Positions 19,030 to 28,826 of a stretch of DNA of 64,000 nucleotides are shown here, piece by piece; position 1 is the stretch's first letter, and each line of letters begins with the position of its first letter. The translations under genes and the position numbers were made by a program. Location: positions 1 to 64,000 of the forward strand of contig JAAXXY010000001.1 of NCBI GenBank assembly GCA_013334225.1, read 5' to 3'. The notes below the pieces were generated by a model. It made no database searches. It was not told the DNA's origin and was given only the letters and a program-made list of their open reading frames with translations. This DNA comes from Chlorobiaceae bacterium. GTDB taxonomy: Bacteria > Bacteroidota > Chlorobiia > Chlorobiales > Chlorobiaceae.

Positions 19030-19041
19030 ATATATATTGTG

Positions 19042-19395
19042 ATGTCTGTTAAACCTGTTGATCTGAACAAGCTGAGAAATACTCACTCCAATTTGTACGA
19101 AACGGTGGTTGCCATTGCAAAAAGAGCAAAGAAAATTCATGACGAAGAGCGTTCGATGCTCGAAGAAAAACTGCTTCCATACAAGGAGATGATCCGCAAT
19201 CCGAGCAGTGAATCCGAATCAGACAAGATCTTTCCTGAGCAGATTGCAATCAGCCTTGAGTTTGAAGGGCGTGAAAAAGCATCACACAGGGCCATTGCTG
19301 AATATTTCGATCAGAAATATGACTATACGCTTGAAAAACCTGCTGAAAAAAAGATAATTCAATCTGAAGAAGATGATGAAGCTGACGGGGATTAA
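19042..19395 (+). CDS. rpoZ: DNA-directed RNA polymerase omega subunit (Chlorobiota type)
   Basis: A small charged protein of 117 residues. MSVKPVDLNKLRNTHSNLYETVVAIAKRAKKI fits the RpoZ/Rpb6 fold core (the helix with VVAIAKRA), and position right after gmk supports it. AIAEYFDQKYDY in the middle is typical of Bacteroidota/Chlorobiota omega. The tail is acidic. I use the ATG next to the GTG that the ORF track chose. Omega helps assemble and stabilise the beta' subunit. The last 23 bases overlap the next gene. Confidence 0.82.
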   Translation: MSVKPVDLNKLRNTHSNLYETVVAIAKRAKKIHDEERSMLEEKLLPYKEMIRNPSSESESDKIFPEQIAISLEFEGREKASHRAIAEYFDQKYDYTLEKPAEKKIIQSEEDDEADGD

Positions 19396-19870
19396 TCAGA
19401 TTACTCTTCGGGTCAATGACCTTCGTCTTGCCGAAGATTTTTACGGAACTATTCTTGGTCTCAAACTCGATCACCGGGTTGGTGCCAATATCAGTTATCT
19501 GAGAGTAAACTCCGATATGCTTGTGCTTGTCAAGGCGGAAACACCCGGTTCACCTGAAGCAAGGGACATCAGGGTTGATCATTTCGGTTTCAGGCTCTCT
19601 TCCGATGCAGAAGTGGATGCCGCTGCCGAATATCTTGACAGCAAGGGAGTGCACTTTGTAACACGTCCGGCGCATCGAAGGGAAGGAAGGGCTTTCTTTG
19701 TCATGGATCCCGACGGCAACCTTATTGAATTTTATTCGATGCATGAAACCGGGATATTGAAGGAGGGCCAGGGAATAGATTCATCATCCCCCGGAAGCGT
19801 TGCGACCGGCACCCGCAAGAAAATGAGTGATGACATAGCTGTCACAAAGCCCCGCCGTTCAAGAAAATAA
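19373..19870 (+). CDS. Glyoxalase/VOC superfamily protein
   Basis: One vicinal-oxygen-chelate domain: INQITLRVNDLRLAEDFYGTILGL at the start, VDHFGFRLS in the middle, and RAFFVMDPDGNLIEFYSM at the end of the fold. The conserved His and Glu could hold a divalent metal as in fosfomycin-resistance and dioxygenase relatives. A polar extension of about 40 residues follows. It overlaps rpoZ and ends just before a strong terminator. The substrate cannot be predicted; this superfamily is functionally diverse. Confidence 0.82.
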   Translation: MMKLTGINQITLRVNDLRLAEDFYGTILGLKLDHRVGANISYLRVNSDMLVLVKAETPGSPEARDIRVDHFGFRLSSDAEVDAAAEYLDSKGVHFVTRPAHRREGRAFFVMDPDGNLIEFYSMHETGILKEGQGIDSSSPGSVATGTRKKMSDDIAVTKPRRSRK

Positions 19871-19884
19871 GCATCTTTTCCTGT

Positions 19885-19919
19885 CAAGCAGGCATTTCAA
19901 TGATGCCTGCTTTTTTTTA
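19885..19919 (+). terminator. Strong rho-independent terminator
   Basis: AAGCAGGCAT is paired with ATGCCTGCTT around the loop TTCAATG, followed by a run of eight T. It ends the plus-strand run containing yicC, gmk and rpoZ, and abuts the stop codon of the convergent minus-strand uridyltransferase gene. Confidence 0.9.
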
Positions 19920-20666
19920 TGCAATCCGACCCTCTCTTGAACGAAGTTCCTGTTCGACTTCCTGAAGCTGTTCCGGCGTATTGATACCGAGGATTTCAGC
20001 AGGATTGTCTGTCTTGAACGCACACACTTTTTGACCGTTTCTGAAACAGATTCCGAAAACATCCGTCAGATAATACTCTTTCTGGGCGTTGTCGGTAGTG
20101 ATCTGGCCAAGTGCCCTGAACAGCATCCGTGCGTCAAAAACATAAACTCCCGAGTTGATCTCCTTTACCATCCGTTCTTCTTCGGAAGCATCTTTGTGTT
20201 CAATAATTTTAAGGACATGTTCCGTGCCGTTTTCCCGGATTATCCTTCCGTATCCTGCAGGATTTTCGAGATCGGCAGTCAGGACGGTGGCAACGGCATG
20301 ATCCGCACGATGCAGCGAGATCAGTTTTTCCAGTGTGTCCTTTCTGACCAGCGGTGCATCACCTGATAGAATAAGTATGTCGCCATTGAAATCGTGAAGG
20401 GTGTTTTCCGCCTGCATGACAGCATGACCTGTTCCAAGTTGCGGTTCCTGGACAACCGCGGCAACAGGGTACCGAGAAGTGGCATTTCTTACCAGTTCGG
20501 CAAGATGGCCGATAATCAGAACAGTTTGAGATGGTTCGAGAGATAGTGCCGTATCGATAACATATTCAATCAGGGGGCGACCGTTGGCAGAATGAAGAAC
20601 CTTTGGAAGGTCCGATTTCATTCTGGTTCCTTTGCCGGCCGCCATGATAATGACTGCAAGTGCCAT
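19917..20666 (-). CDS. GlmU-like uridyltransferase (single domain)
   Basis: A Rossmann-like nucleotidyltransferase with LAVIIMAAGKGTRMKSDLPKVL at the start, PQLGTGHAVMQ for uracil recognition, ILSGDAPLV with the metal-binding Asp, and EINSGVYVF. These match the N-terminal half of GlmU, which forms UDP-GlcNAc from GlcNAc-1-phosphate. At 249 residues it lacks the C-terminal hexapeptide acetyltransferase domain, so acetylation of GlcN-1-phosphate must be done by another protein. It is the last gene of the minus-strand block. Another sugar-1-phosphate cannot be ruled out. Confidence 0.82.
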   Translation of the reverse strand: MALAVIIMAAGKGTRMKSDLPKVLHSANGRPLIEYVIDTALSLEPSQTVLIIGHLAELVRNATSRYPVAAVVQEPQLGTGHAVMQAENTLHDFNGDILILSGDAPLVRKDTLEKLISLHRADHAVATVLTADLENPAGYGRIIRENGTEHVLKIIEHKDASEEERMVKEINSGVYVFDARMLFRALGQITTDNAQKEYYLTDVFGICFRNGQKVCAFKTDNPAEILGINTPEQLQEVEQELRSREGRIA

Positions 20667-20696
20667 TGATGAGGGAATTATGAAATTATTGATGTT

Positions 20697-21083
20697 TCAG
20701 GATAACGGTTCATCTTCCTCACCGATACGATGTCGTCTTTTTGGATTGTTCTGGCGGTCGACAATCAGTACCATTGGTTTGAAATTCCTGGCTTCTTCCT
20801 CGTCCAGGACAGCGAATGTCATGATAATGATTTCATCACCGACCAGGGCACATCTTGCAGCAGCTCCGTTCAGCTGGATCTCCCGGGAACCGGGTGCACC
20901 CTTGATAATGTATGTTTCGAAGCGCTCTCCGTTATTGTTGTTGACCACGAGCACTTTTTCATTGGGAATCATATCGGCAAGTTCAAGGAGCTCACTGTCA
21001 ATAGTGATGCTGCCTTCATATTCAAGGTCACCACTCGTTACGATAGCGTTATGGATTTTTGATTTTAACAGCTGTAATTTCAT
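20697..21083 (-). CDS. panD: Aspartate 1-decarboxylase
   Basis: PanD makes beta-alanine for pantothenate and coenzyme A. It is a pyruvoyl enzyme: the proenzyme cleaves itself between Gly and Ser in [10 protein letters not shown], near residues 24-25. [21 protein letters not shown] is the conserved core of the double-psi barrel. The length of 128 residues is usual. It lies 30 bases upstream (in transcription terms) of the uridyltransferase gene and follows lptC on the minus strand. Confidence 0.95.
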   Translation of the reverse strand: MKLQLLKSKIHNAIVTSGDLEYEGSITIDSELLELADMIPNEKVLVVNNNNGERFETYIIKGAPGSREIQLNGAAARCALVGDEIIIMTFAVLDEEEARNFKPMVLIVDRQNNPKRRHRIGEEDEPLS

Positions 21084-21103
21084 GAAAAGAATGACTTCAT
21101 TAT

Positions 21104-21664
21104 TTATTTATTGATAACTGCTTCTCCGCTGACCTGGAATATGCGGTATTTTTTCAACTCCTGATCACTTTCAAAACCTTTTCCGGATATAGTCTGATTG
21201 GGCCTCGTGATGGTAACCAGCCTGTTTGAGCGAATCATTTTGTCCTTGACTGTCCATATGGCATACTCTGTTTTTACAACGGTATTGTCCTTTGAAGTCA
21301 TGATAACATTACCAAGAATTTCGATATCCCGGTTATCATGAATCACGGCTTTTCGAGCGGTTAAGGTATTAGTAGTGAGACCGTTGACATCGAAAAAGGT
21401 TACTTTCAGCCCGTTTTCAAGGTGATGTTCCGTTCCTGCTTTTGTCCGGAATTCAGCTCCATACCCGGCTTCGACGACGGCACGCCTTAAACCCGACTTG
21501 GTTACGGTAAGCCGGAGGTTCCAGCTTTCATGCAAAGGATGATTGATCCCGATATATGAGGTTTCCTGAGACGGGCGATCCTTTTGCGGATCGCCGCATC
21601 CCGATACCGTTATCGAAACAACAGACAGAAGCAGAACGCAAGACCTTTTTAAAGCTGTCTGCAA
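21104..21664 (-). CDS. lptC: LPS export protein LptC-like lipoprotein
   Basis: The first 23 residues are a lipoprotein signal with VSITVSGC as lipobox, so it should be anchored at the periplasmic side of a membrane. The mature part has [34 protein letters not shown] and VVKTEYAIW, the beta-jellyroll repeat pattern of LptC/OstA-like proteins that pass lipopolysaccharide across the periplasm. Most LptC are single-pass membrane proteins; lipoprotein forms are typical of Bacteroidota and Chlorobiota. It abuts the skp gene, another outer-membrane biogenesis factor. Confidence 0.82.
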   Translation of the reverse strand: MQTALKRSCVLLLSVVSITVSGCGDPQKDRPSQETSYIGINHPLHESWNLRLTVTKSGLRRAVVEAGYGAEFRTKAGTEHHLENGLKVTFFDVNGLTTNTLTARKAVIHDNRDIEILGNVIMTSKDNTVVKTEYAIWTVKDKMIRSNRLVTITRPNQTISGKGFESDQELKKYRIFQVSGEAVINK

Positions 21665-22216
21665 TTACTTGACGTTCAAGCGGTTCATTACCTTGTAAGT
21701 GAGGTCATTTTCAGGCAGTACGTAGAGTGAAACACCTTTGTCCACAATAACTGCATATCCTTCCTGCTGGGCAATAGCCTCAATGGCGCCGAACTCTTTC
21801 TGACGTATTGGAGCAAGCAGTTCCTGCTGCTTTTTCTCAACAACTCCGCCACGGCCGAACTTTTCCAACTGGTATTTTTCAATAGCCTGTCCTTTTCCGA
21901 TAAGCTCTTTTTCTTTCTGATCCCTGGCGGGTTTCGCCATGGATGCAGCCTGCTGCTTATAAGCCGCAACTGCTTTCTGGTATTCAATTTGCATGCGCTC
22001 GAGCTCTTTCTGAAGAGGTGCAACTGTCGCATCAAGTGTAGCTTTGGCCTGTTTTGTTTCCGGCATGAGCTGCATGATTTTTTCTGCATCTACAACACCG
22101 ACTTTTTCAGCTCCCTGGGCAGCAAATGTTTGAGGAACTGCAAAGACAAAGCTCGTGACAATCCCCATAATGATACGGCGTGACTTGGTCATAATTCTTT
22201 CTGAATTGTTCATCAA
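21665..22216 (-). CDS. skp: Skp/OmpH family periplasmic chaperone
   Basis: A signal peptide (IIMGIVTSFVFAVPQTFAAQG) precedes VGVVDAEKIMQLMPETKQAK, the OmpH start, then a long predicted coiled coil rich in Lys, Gln and Glu. The end returns to a small beta core with YAVIVDKGVSLYV. Skp holds unfolded outer-membrane proteins in the periplasm, so it would feed the BamA encoded at 38.4-40.9 kb. The start may be at MTKSRRIIMG, eight codons later. It sits directly upstream of lptC. Confidence 0.88.
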   Translation of the reverse strand: MMNNSERIMTKSRRIIMGIVTSFVFAVPQTFAAQGAEKVGVVDAEKIMQLMPETKQAKATLDATVAPLQKELERMQIEYQKAVAAYKQQAASMAKPARDQKEKELIGKGQAIEKYQLEKFGRGGVVEKKQQELLAPIRQKEFGAIEAIAQQEGYAVIVDKGVSLYVLPENDLTYKVMNRLNVK

Positions 22217-22362
22217 TAATCCTGTTTAAGGTGTTTTCATGTTATTTGGCCAAATTCGTATAACGTTTAAGTGATCACAATTATACATTCAAAAGTAATA
22301 ATTCCCCATAAAAAAACTATAAAAAGCCGAAAGAGCCTTGAAGTTGGCTATCAGAGTATTGG

Positions 22363-23496
22363 TCAACGGTATTTTTTCTGGAAAAACTGTCCGGGCAATT
22401 GGGTAATGGTACCTTTCAATTCCAGTTCGAAAAGATGGACAAGGAGAGTCGGGATATCAATGCCTGATTCAGCGGCGAGCACATCGATATGAAGGCAGTT
22501 TTTATCCATATGGCCAACGATTTCCTTTTCCAGGGGAGTAAGGCTCTCATCCGGCCGGGTGGTTAGCCGCTCCTGCTGCCCGGCAATACCTGTGCCGAAT
22601 TGCGGACCAAGTTCGGTTATAATGTCTGCGACGCTCACAACGGCTTTCGCTATACCTTTCTGGATAAGGTCGTTCGTTCCTCTCGATGTTTTTGAAAAAA
22701 TGTTACCCGGAACAGCAAATACTTCCCGGTTCTGTTCGAGCGCAGCAGCAGCGGTTATCAGTGAGCCACCTTTCAGATCGGATTCTATTACGAGTGTTCC
22801 TGAAGTCAATCCTGAAATGATTCGGTTCCTTTTAGGGAATTTTGCAGGTATAATTTCAGAACCGAGCCATTCTTCCGAAACAAGTGCACCCTGCTCGATG
22901 ATTTTCGGCCACAATGTGCCTTTCGGATCGGTATAGACACTGTCCACACCTCCGGCAAGGACGGCGACTGTGGTTCCTCCCGTTTCAAGAGCTGCAGCGT
23001 GTGCTGTCATGTCGATACCGTATGCCAGCCCGCTGAATATGACAAATCCTCTGCCGGTAAGCTCCCGGCAGAACATCGAGGTGCACTGTTTTCCGTATGG
23101 AGTCGCTTTTCTTGTTCCTACCACGGCTATTCCGGCTTTACCGAGGCATTGAGGATTTCCCCGGACAAAGAGACAGGGAGGAGGATCGTAAATTTCCCTG
23201 AGCAGGGAGGGGTAGAAAGGGTCGGACAGCGTCAGCAGACCGGCACCGATACGATCAAGCTTTACAAGCTGTTCTTCCGCGGCTTTTTCAGCATTGTCGA
23301 GCAGTTGCCGGTTACGGAAAAAATCATGGACCTGACGGGCCAGTGGCTCGCCGATTCCGTGTATCCGGGCAAGCATCCTGATATCGGCGAAAGGCAGGTC
23401 TTTCAGGTCAGGGAAATGGCTGGCAATAGCCTTGATTCTTGCCGGTCCGATGCCCGGAACAAGAGAGAGTAAAAGAAAGCGTTTACTGGTTTCCAT
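22363..23496 (-). CDS. dprA: DNA processing protein DprA
   Basis: DprA binds incoming single-stranded DNA and loads RecA during transformation. The N-terminal helix-hairpin-helix has LVPGIGPARIKAIASHFPDL. The Rossmann core carries VVGTRKATPYG, IFSGLAYGIDMTAHAAAL and PAKFPKRNRIISGL with VIESDLKGGSLITA. A C-terminal winged-helix region follows around PLEKEIVGHMD. One oddity: the usual YP-N-L segment reads YTDPKGTLWPKI. It lies between skp and the prenyl synthase gene on the minus strand. Confidence 0.93.
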   Translation of the reverse strand: METSKRFLLLSLVPGIGPARIKAIASHFPDLKDLPFADIRMLARIHGIGEPLARQVHDFFRNRQLLDNAEKAAEEQLVKLDRIGAGLLTLSDPFYPSLLREIYDPPPCLFVRGNPQCLGKAGIAVVGTRKATPYGKQCTSMFCRELTGRGFVIFSGLAYGIDMTAHAAALETGGTTVAVLAGGVDSVYTDPKGTLWPKIIEQGALVSEEWLGSEIIPAKFPKRNRIISGLTSGTLVIESDLKGGSLITAAAALEQNREVFAVPGNIFSKTSRGTNDLIQKGIAKAVVSVADIITELGPQFGTGIAGQQERLTTRPDESLTPLEKEIVGHMDKNCLHIDVLAAESGIDIPTLLVHLFELELKGTITQLPGQFFQKKYR

Positions 23497-23526
23497 GTCA
23501 ACATATGCCTGTCACGAACAAGCTTT

Positions 23527-24525
23527 TCAGAAATCCCTTTTCATGAGCATATTGGCAAACCCTTTAAGATACTCCCGGCCTTCCGCGTAGGGCAGCGAGT
23601 CAATTGCGCAGAGAGCTTCCTCGGTTGTGCGGTTGATGAGCTCCGCCGTTTCTTCAAGCACCCCGCAGCGCTCATAGACCGATTTCACTTCGGAAACTTT
23701 GTCCGGACTTATTCCCTTGTTGGTGAACACGGATTGCAGAAGATCATGGTCTTTGCCTGAAGTCAGCTCGAGAGAACGGAGCAGGAGGCAGGTTTTTTTA
23801 CCGTTTATGGTATCTCCGCCGGCAATTTTTCCTGATTTTCCGTCAGCTGCCATAATGTCAAGGTAATCATCCTGGATCTGGAAAGCTTTGCCGATATTTT
23901 CTCCGAAAATGACAAGGTTCCGCAGCTGTTCGTCAGTTCCATTTCCGGCTACGCCGCCGGCTTCGAGGGCAGCGGAAATAAGGCGCCCCGTTTTTTTTGC
24001 GATCATGTCGAGATAATCCGAGATGGTTGCATCCTGCTTGTTTTCAAGCTCCATATCGAGCGCCTGACCTTCGCAGATCGTGATATTGGCATGGTTGAGG
24101 ATATGGATCAGTTCCCTGTGCCTGCTGCTTTCCGCCTTGAGGGCAAGATCATAGGCATATGCGATCATCATGTCCCCGGTCAGGATAGCGGTATTGACAT
24201 TCCACTGCTTGTGAACGGTCGGTCTGCCGTGGCGAAGATCAGCCTGGTCCATGATATCGTCATGGATAAGGGTAAAATTATGCAGGATTTCTACTGCGAG
24301 GGCAACATTAATGGCATTTTCCGACGATCCGCACACCGCTTCCGAAGCGAGTAACGTCAGGAACGGTCGGATTCTCTTGCCCTTTCCATCGAGAATATAC
24401 CTTGCAGGGGCATATAGTGTATCAGGTTTTTCTATATCGAAGCAACGTGTGAGCGCCGAATTTATTCGAGCATGATAGAGGCGGTATTTCTGTTCGACGA
24501 GATCCTGTGTTATATGCATGTTCAT
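23527..24525 (-). CDS. Isoprenyl diphosphate synthase (GGPP/FPP type)
   Basis: Trans-prenyltransferase with the first Asp-rich motif in LIHDDIMDQADLRHGRPT and the second in QIQDDYLDIMAAD. Both bind Mg-diphosphate. An aromatic Phe sits five residues before the first motif, which in this family favours short chains (C15-C20), but I cannot fix the product. In green sulfur bacteria GGPP feeds carotenoids and bacteriochlorophyll a tails, and FPP the farnesyl tail of bacteriochlorophyll c. It lies seven bases after the type 2 IPP isomerase gene, so both isoprenoid enzymes are coexpressed. Confidence 0.9.
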   Translation of the reverse strand: MNMHITQDLVEQKYRLYHARINSALTRCFDIEKPDTLYAPARYILDGKGKRIRPFLTLLASEAVCGSSENAINVALAVEILHNFTLIHDDIMDQADLRHGRPTVHKQWNVNTAILTGDMMIAYAYDLALKAESSRHRELIHILNHANITICEGQALDMELENKQDATISDYLDMIAKKTGRLISAALEAGGVAGNGTDEQLRNLVIFGENIGKAFQIQDDYLDIMAADGKSGKIAGGDTINGKKTCLLLRSLELTSGKDHDLLQSVFTNKGISPDKVSEVKSVYERCGVLEETAELINRTTEEALCAIDSLPYAEGREYLKGFANMLMKRDF

Positions 24526-24532
24526 ACTGAAA

Positions 24533-25606
24533 TCAAGGTTTTATAAAAAGGTGTTTATTCCTGAGCTGTTCTATTGTGGCTGCACCGCTGAGGAACATGA
24601 CCGCTCTGAGATCGTTCAGCCAGGTTTCAATGGTTTTTTCGAGGTTCTCCGCATGGAGGGCCTTGAGTATCTGTCCGGCGGATGCCGCGATACGGGCACC
24701 GAGCACCAGGGATTTTGCTATATCGATTCCCGATGAAATGCCGCCTGAAGCTACAACTTCAAAACCGGCGTGTTCCGGAAACTCATTTTTCAGTTCATTC
24801 ATGGCAGCCAGGCATTGTGCCGTAGGTATGCCCCAGTTCAGCAGTTCATCGAGAGCTTCGAGGCTGAAACGGCTTTCCTGGCCGAACTGTCTGGTATAAC
24901 GGACCTCCTCGACTTTCTGCCAGCTGATCCCCCCGGCTCCGGCAACATCGATAACCTTTACGCCTGCCTGCAGAAGTTTATGTGCGGCTGATTTGGAAAT
25001 ACCGCAGCCGACCTCTTTGGCAATGACAGGTACCGGAATGGTGGCGGTGATATTGCCCAGTTGTTCGAGAACATGCCGGAAATCGGTATTTCCTTCGGGT
25101 TGAAAAAGCTCCTGGGCGGGGTTCAGATGCACAATCAGGCCATCGGCTTCCAGCATGTCGAGCATGGTGCTGATTTCCTCCCTGCTCAATCCCCTTGCAA
25201 CCTCGGGCGCACCGATATTGGCGAAAATCTGGACGGAAGGAGCGTATTTCCGGACAATCGAAAAACTTTCCCGGTATGATGCATTTTCAAGTGCCTGGCG
25301 CATACTGCCGACACCGAGAGGAATACGGAAATGTTCGGCAGCCTCGGCGAGGCGCTGATTGAGACGGGAGGCAGCACTGTATCCACCGGTCATTGACGAG
25401 ATCATGAAAGGTGCGCCGATTTTTCTTCCGAGAAATGTTGTCGAGAGATCTATTTGAGCGAAAGAAATTTCAGGAAGGGCATTATGAACGAATTCATATC
25501 GTTCAAAGCCGGTGGTTTTGCCATTGAATCCAACATCCTGATGCAGGCATATTTCAACATGGCTATGCTTCCGTTCGATTGTTATATTGTCCGTTCTCTC
25601 TATCAT
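24533..25606 (-). CDS. fni: Isopentenyl-diphosphate delta-isomerase, type 2
   Basis: The FMN-dependent type 2 isomerase interconverts IPP and DMAPP. Family marks are [22 protein letters not shown], the flavin and phosphate sites [15 protein letters not shown] and [21 protein letters not shown], and [17 protein letters not shown] with the catalytic Gln. I use the internal ATG ([14 protein letters not shown]), 39 codons after the ORF-track start, as homology begins there and the longer form would run into the divergent ABC gene's promoter region. It precedes the prenyl synthase in one transcript. Confidence 0.94.
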   Translation of the reverse strand: MIERTDNITIERKHSHVEICLHQDVGFNGKTTGFERYEFVHNALPEISFAQIDLSTTFLGRKIGAPFMISSMTGGYSAASRLNQRLAEAAEHFRIPLGVGSMRQALENASYRESFSIVRKYAPSVQIFANIGAPEVARGLSREEISTMLDMLEADGLIVHLNPAQELFQPEGNTDFRHVLEQLGNITATIPVPVIAKEVGCGISKSAAHKLLQAGVKVIDVAGAGGISWQKVEEVRYTRQFGQESRFSLEALDELLNWGIPTAQCLAAMNELKNEFPEHAGFEVVASGGISSGIDIAKSLVLGARIAASAGQILKALHAENLEKTIETWLNDLRAVMFLSGAATIEQLRNKHLFIKP

Positions 25607-25710
25607 GCGGACGGGATATGTTAAGCTTGTTGGATTTGTTATACTTGTGGAAAAATAAAAGGTAATAAAAATATCCGATATCTTTCTCTGCATCAACATA
25701 TACGCCGAGA

Positions 25711-26979
25711 ATGCTGAAAACATTGTTCAATATCGCCGTCCGTCACCTGGTCGGCCGCCGCAGGCAGACACTGACAACTATTTTTGGTGTTGCGGTCAGC
25801 ACCATGGTACTTATCACGACCAATTCACTGACCCGTGGTCTGCTTGATTCTTTCATAGATACGATTGTCAACGTGGCGCCCCACATCACGATCAAAGGGG
25901 AAAAAATTAATCCCGTGCCGGTCAATGTCATCGAGGCTGTCAAACCCTCATCGATAGCGTTTGTCGATAACAATATCAAAAAACAGGATCGTGATGAAGT
26001 GATCAATTACCGCCAGATCCTCGGTCTGCTGGGATCGCGGGAATACAGTAAACGCGTGCTTGCAGCTTCGCCTTACGTCGATTCACAGGTAATGGCTGTC
26101 AAAGGAAGCCTCAATGAGTCTCTGCTTCTGAAAGGTATTCTCTTAGAAAAGGAAGATGCTATCAGCGGAATCCGGAAAAAACTGGTTCGTGGAGAGATCT
26201 CCATGTTCGAGAAAACGCCAAACGCTCTCCTTGTCGGCCGTACTGTTGCGAATAATATGGGCCTTGAGGTCAATGACAACATTACAATTATTCCTTCTTC
26301 GGGAAAAAGCCTGCAGTGTAAAGTAGCCGGTATCTTTTTTTCAGGTGTCAATGTTGTCGACAACAGTGTTTTTGTCTCCCTCAAGCTCGGGCAGATCATT
26401 GAAGGAATGCCGGTAAACAAGGTTACCGGGATTTCTCTCAAGGTCAGTACTCCACTCGACGACGAACCCCTGGCAAAGGAACTGGAACATGCTACGGGTT
26501 ACCGCTGCATAACCTGGCAGGAAGAGAGCGCAAGCATTCTTTCTCTCTTCGCTCGTATCGGATATATCGTCTTTTCGCTGGTGGCTTTTGTGGGAGTTGT
26601 TTCCGGATTCGGAGTGGCCAATATTCTTGTCACTACGGTATTCGAGAAGAGCAGGGACATTGCCATCATGAAATCATTCGGATTTTCAGCTTCACAGATT
26701 ATTTTCCTCTTCGTTCTTGAAGGTTTCATGGTCGGTCTGGCCGGAGCGCTTACGGGAGGAGTGCTGGCTGTCGGTTCCATAAGCGTGTTGGCTAACCTTC
26801 CCATCGAAAGTTCACAGGGACCTCTTACCAAAACAGGCTTCAGCATGTCTTACAACCCGATCTATTTTTTGCTTGTCATAGGGGTGACTGTTCTCATCAG
26901 CACGCTTGCCGCTATTCTGCCTTCTGCACGGGCTGCAAGGCTTGAACCGGTCAGTGTACTCAGGGACAGCAGTCTGTAG
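25711..26979 (+). CDS. ABC transporter permease, FtsX/LolC-MacB type
   Basis: Four membrane helices: one at the N-terminus (around [19 protein letters not shown]) and three in the C-terminal FtsX domain ([61 protein letters not shown]). A periplasmic domain of about 230 residues lies between. This is the pattern of lipoprotein-releasing LolC/E or MacB-type permeases. The ending [13 protein letters not shown] is family-typical. No matching ATPase is adjacent; the following exporter gene is convergent and carries its own ATPase. The substrate is unknown. Confidence 0.85.
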   Translation: MLKTLFNIAVRHLVGRRRQTLTTIFGVAVSTMVLITTNSLTRGLLDSFIDTIVNVAPHITIKGEKINPVPVNVIEAVKPSSIAFVDNNIKKQDRDEVINYRQILGLLGSREYSKRVLAASPYVDSQVMAVKGSLNESLLLKGILLEKEDAISGIRKKLVRGEISMFEKTPNALLVGRTVANNMGLEVNDNITIIPSSGKSLQCKVAGIFFSGVNVVDNSVFVSLKLGQIIEGMPVNKVTGISLKVSTPLDDEPLAKELEHATGYRCITWQEESASILSLFARIGYIVFSLVAFVGVVSGFGVANILVTTVFEKSRDIAIMKSFGFSASQIIFLFVLEGFMVGLAGALTGGVLAVGSISVLANLPIESSQGPLTKTGFSMSYNPIYFLLVIGVTVLISTLAAILPSARAARLEPVSVLRDSSL

Positions 26980-28789
26980 ATACCGTCTGTTCAGGATGCT
27001 GCAGGAGGTAAAGTTTATAATAGAGACCTCTTTTTGCAAGCAGTTCCTGGTGGTTTCCCGTTTCCCTGATGACTCCCTTGTGCAGGACGATAATCCTGTC
27101 GGCTTTCTGAACGGTGGATAGCCTGTGTGCGATGATGATCGATGTCCGGTTGCTCATGAGGTGCGCGGTTGCCGCATCGATCAGGATTTCCGTTTCGGTA
27201 TCGACCGAACTGGTAGCTTCATCCAGCACAAGAATCTGTGGATTGTACAGAAGCGCGCGGACAAATGCGATCAACTGTTTCTGTCCTGATGAGAGGCCGG
27301 TTCCGTTTTCAAGGACGCGGTAATCATAGCCGCCGGGTAGTTGACTGATAAAACGGTCGGCGCCGACTATCCGTGCAGCCTCGCGTATTTTTTCTTCCGG
27401 AATATCAGGGTTTCCGAATGCGAGGTTTTCCCTGATGGTTCCTGAAAAAAGAAATACATCCTGCATGACCACACCTACCAGTTTTCTCAGGGCGTGTTCT
27501 TCAATGTCCTGCAGATGAATGCCGTCGAACGTTACTGATCCTTTTGAATACGTGTAAAGTTTCGAGAGAATATTGATAATAGTGGTTTTCCCGCTTCCGG
27601 TTGCCCCGACTATCGCAATTTTTTCCCCATGCCTGATTTCGAACGAAATGTCTTTAAGAACCCAGTTTTCCTCGTCGTAAGCGAACCAGACATTTTCGAA
27701 CCTGATACACTCGCAAAAAGACGAAGGAGCGGCAAGGCTGATACGGCTCTCAATACCCTGTTTTTCATCAAGCAGTTTGATAATGCGGTCGGAACTTGCG
27801 ATAGCGGTCTGAATGACGTTGAACCTGTCGGACAGATGCTGCAGAGGGCGGAAAAAAAGCCAGATATACTGAACGAAAGAGATAACCACCCCGATGGTGA
27901 GATCGGCCTTTATCAGGCGGATGCCGCTGTACCATATCACCAGAGCTGCCGCAATGGAGCTGAGCACTTCAATAAGCGGGTAATAGATCGAAAAGTACAT
28001 GACGGTCCTGATATTTGCGTCCCTGTAGTCTCCGACTATAGCCGCATATTTTTCCGATTCCCGGTGTTCCCTGTTGAACAGCTGAACTATGGACATACCG
28101 GTAATATGTTCCTGGAAAAAGGTATTCATTCTTGCAAGGTGGGTGAGTACATCCTGAAAAGCAACCCTGACTTTATTTTTGAATGTTATGGTTGCATAAA
28201 CCATGAGAGGAAGGATTGAGAGCACGATCAGGGTAAGCTGCCAATCGATCCAGATCATCAGGACTACGATGAAAAAGAGCTGCAGGAGGTCTCCGAGAAT
28301 GGTGATGATGCCGCTCGACAGCATCTCGTTCAGCGATTCGACATCATTGGTGGTTCTGGTAATCAGTCTTCCGATCGGGTTCCGGTCGAAAAACCTTGCC
28401 GGCAGTTTCTGCAGATGGCTGAATATATCCCTGCGAAGATCAAAAACGGCTTTCTGGCCGATTATCGATGTCAGCCACGTCACGATATACTGCCTGAAAC
28501 CATCAAGAACAATAACCCCTGCAAGAATGACGCTGATCATTGTCAGGCCCCGGATATTACCGTGTGCCATATAGTTGTCAACAGCGATCTTCGTAAGATA
28601 AGGCCTGAGCGGCCCGAGGAAGGAGCCTGCGATGGTGACTGCTATCGCCGTGGCAACAAGCGTTCTGTATGGTTTGATATAGGTTATCAGGCGCGAAATG
28701 ATATAAAGGTCCACCGACCCTTTTTTCTTCTTTTGAAGGGTATCGTCCTGCTGGGTTGTGAAACTTTTCCTTTTCGGGCTCTGGCTCAT
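26960..28789 (-). CDS. ABC exporter, MsbA-like (fused membrane and ATPase domains)
   Basis: The N-terminal half holds six hydrophobic helices of an ABC type 1 exporter. The C-terminal half has the Walker A VGATGSGKTTIINILS, Q-loop VMQDVFLFSGTIREN, signature LSSGQKQLIAFVRAL and Walker B ILVLDEATSSVD, then the H-loop IIAHRLST. At 609 residues it is a half-transporter that would work as a homodimer. MsbA flips lipid A; many relatives export lipids or drugs, so the substrate is open. Its 3' end overlaps the convergent permease gene by 20 bases. Confidence 0.9.
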   Translation of the reverse strand: MSQSPKRKSFTTQQDDTLQKKKKGSVDLYIISRLITYIKPYRTLVATAIAVTIAGSFLGPLRPYLTKIAVDNYMAHGNIRGLTMISVILAGVIVLDGFRQYIVTWLTSIIGQKAVFDLRRDIFSHLQKLPARFFDRNPIGRLITRTTNDVESLNEMLSSGIITILGDLLQLFFIVVLMIWIDWQLTLIVLSILPLMVYATITFKNKVRVAFQDVLTHLARMNTFFQEHITGMSIVQLFNREHRESEKYAAIVGDYRDANIRTVMYFSIYYPLIEVLSSIAAALVIWYSGIRLIKADLTIGVVISFVQYIWLFFRPLQHLSDRFNVIQTAIASSDRIIKLLDEKQGIESRISLAAPSSFCECIRFENVWFAYDEENWVLKDISFEIRHGEKIAIVGATGSGKTTIINILSKLYTYSKGSVTFDGIHLQDIEEHALRKLVGVVMQDVFLFSGTIRENLAFGNPDIPEEKIREAARIVGADRFISQLPGGYDYRVLENGTGLSSGQKQLIAFVRALLYNPQILVLDEATSSVDTETEILIDAATAHLMSNRTSIIIAHRLSTVQKADRIIVLHKGVIRETGNHQELLAKRGLYYKLYLLQHPEQTVSTDCCP

Positions 28790-28826
28790 GTATTTCTTTC
28801 TAAGCGATCTGTTCTGTTCCCGGCGA

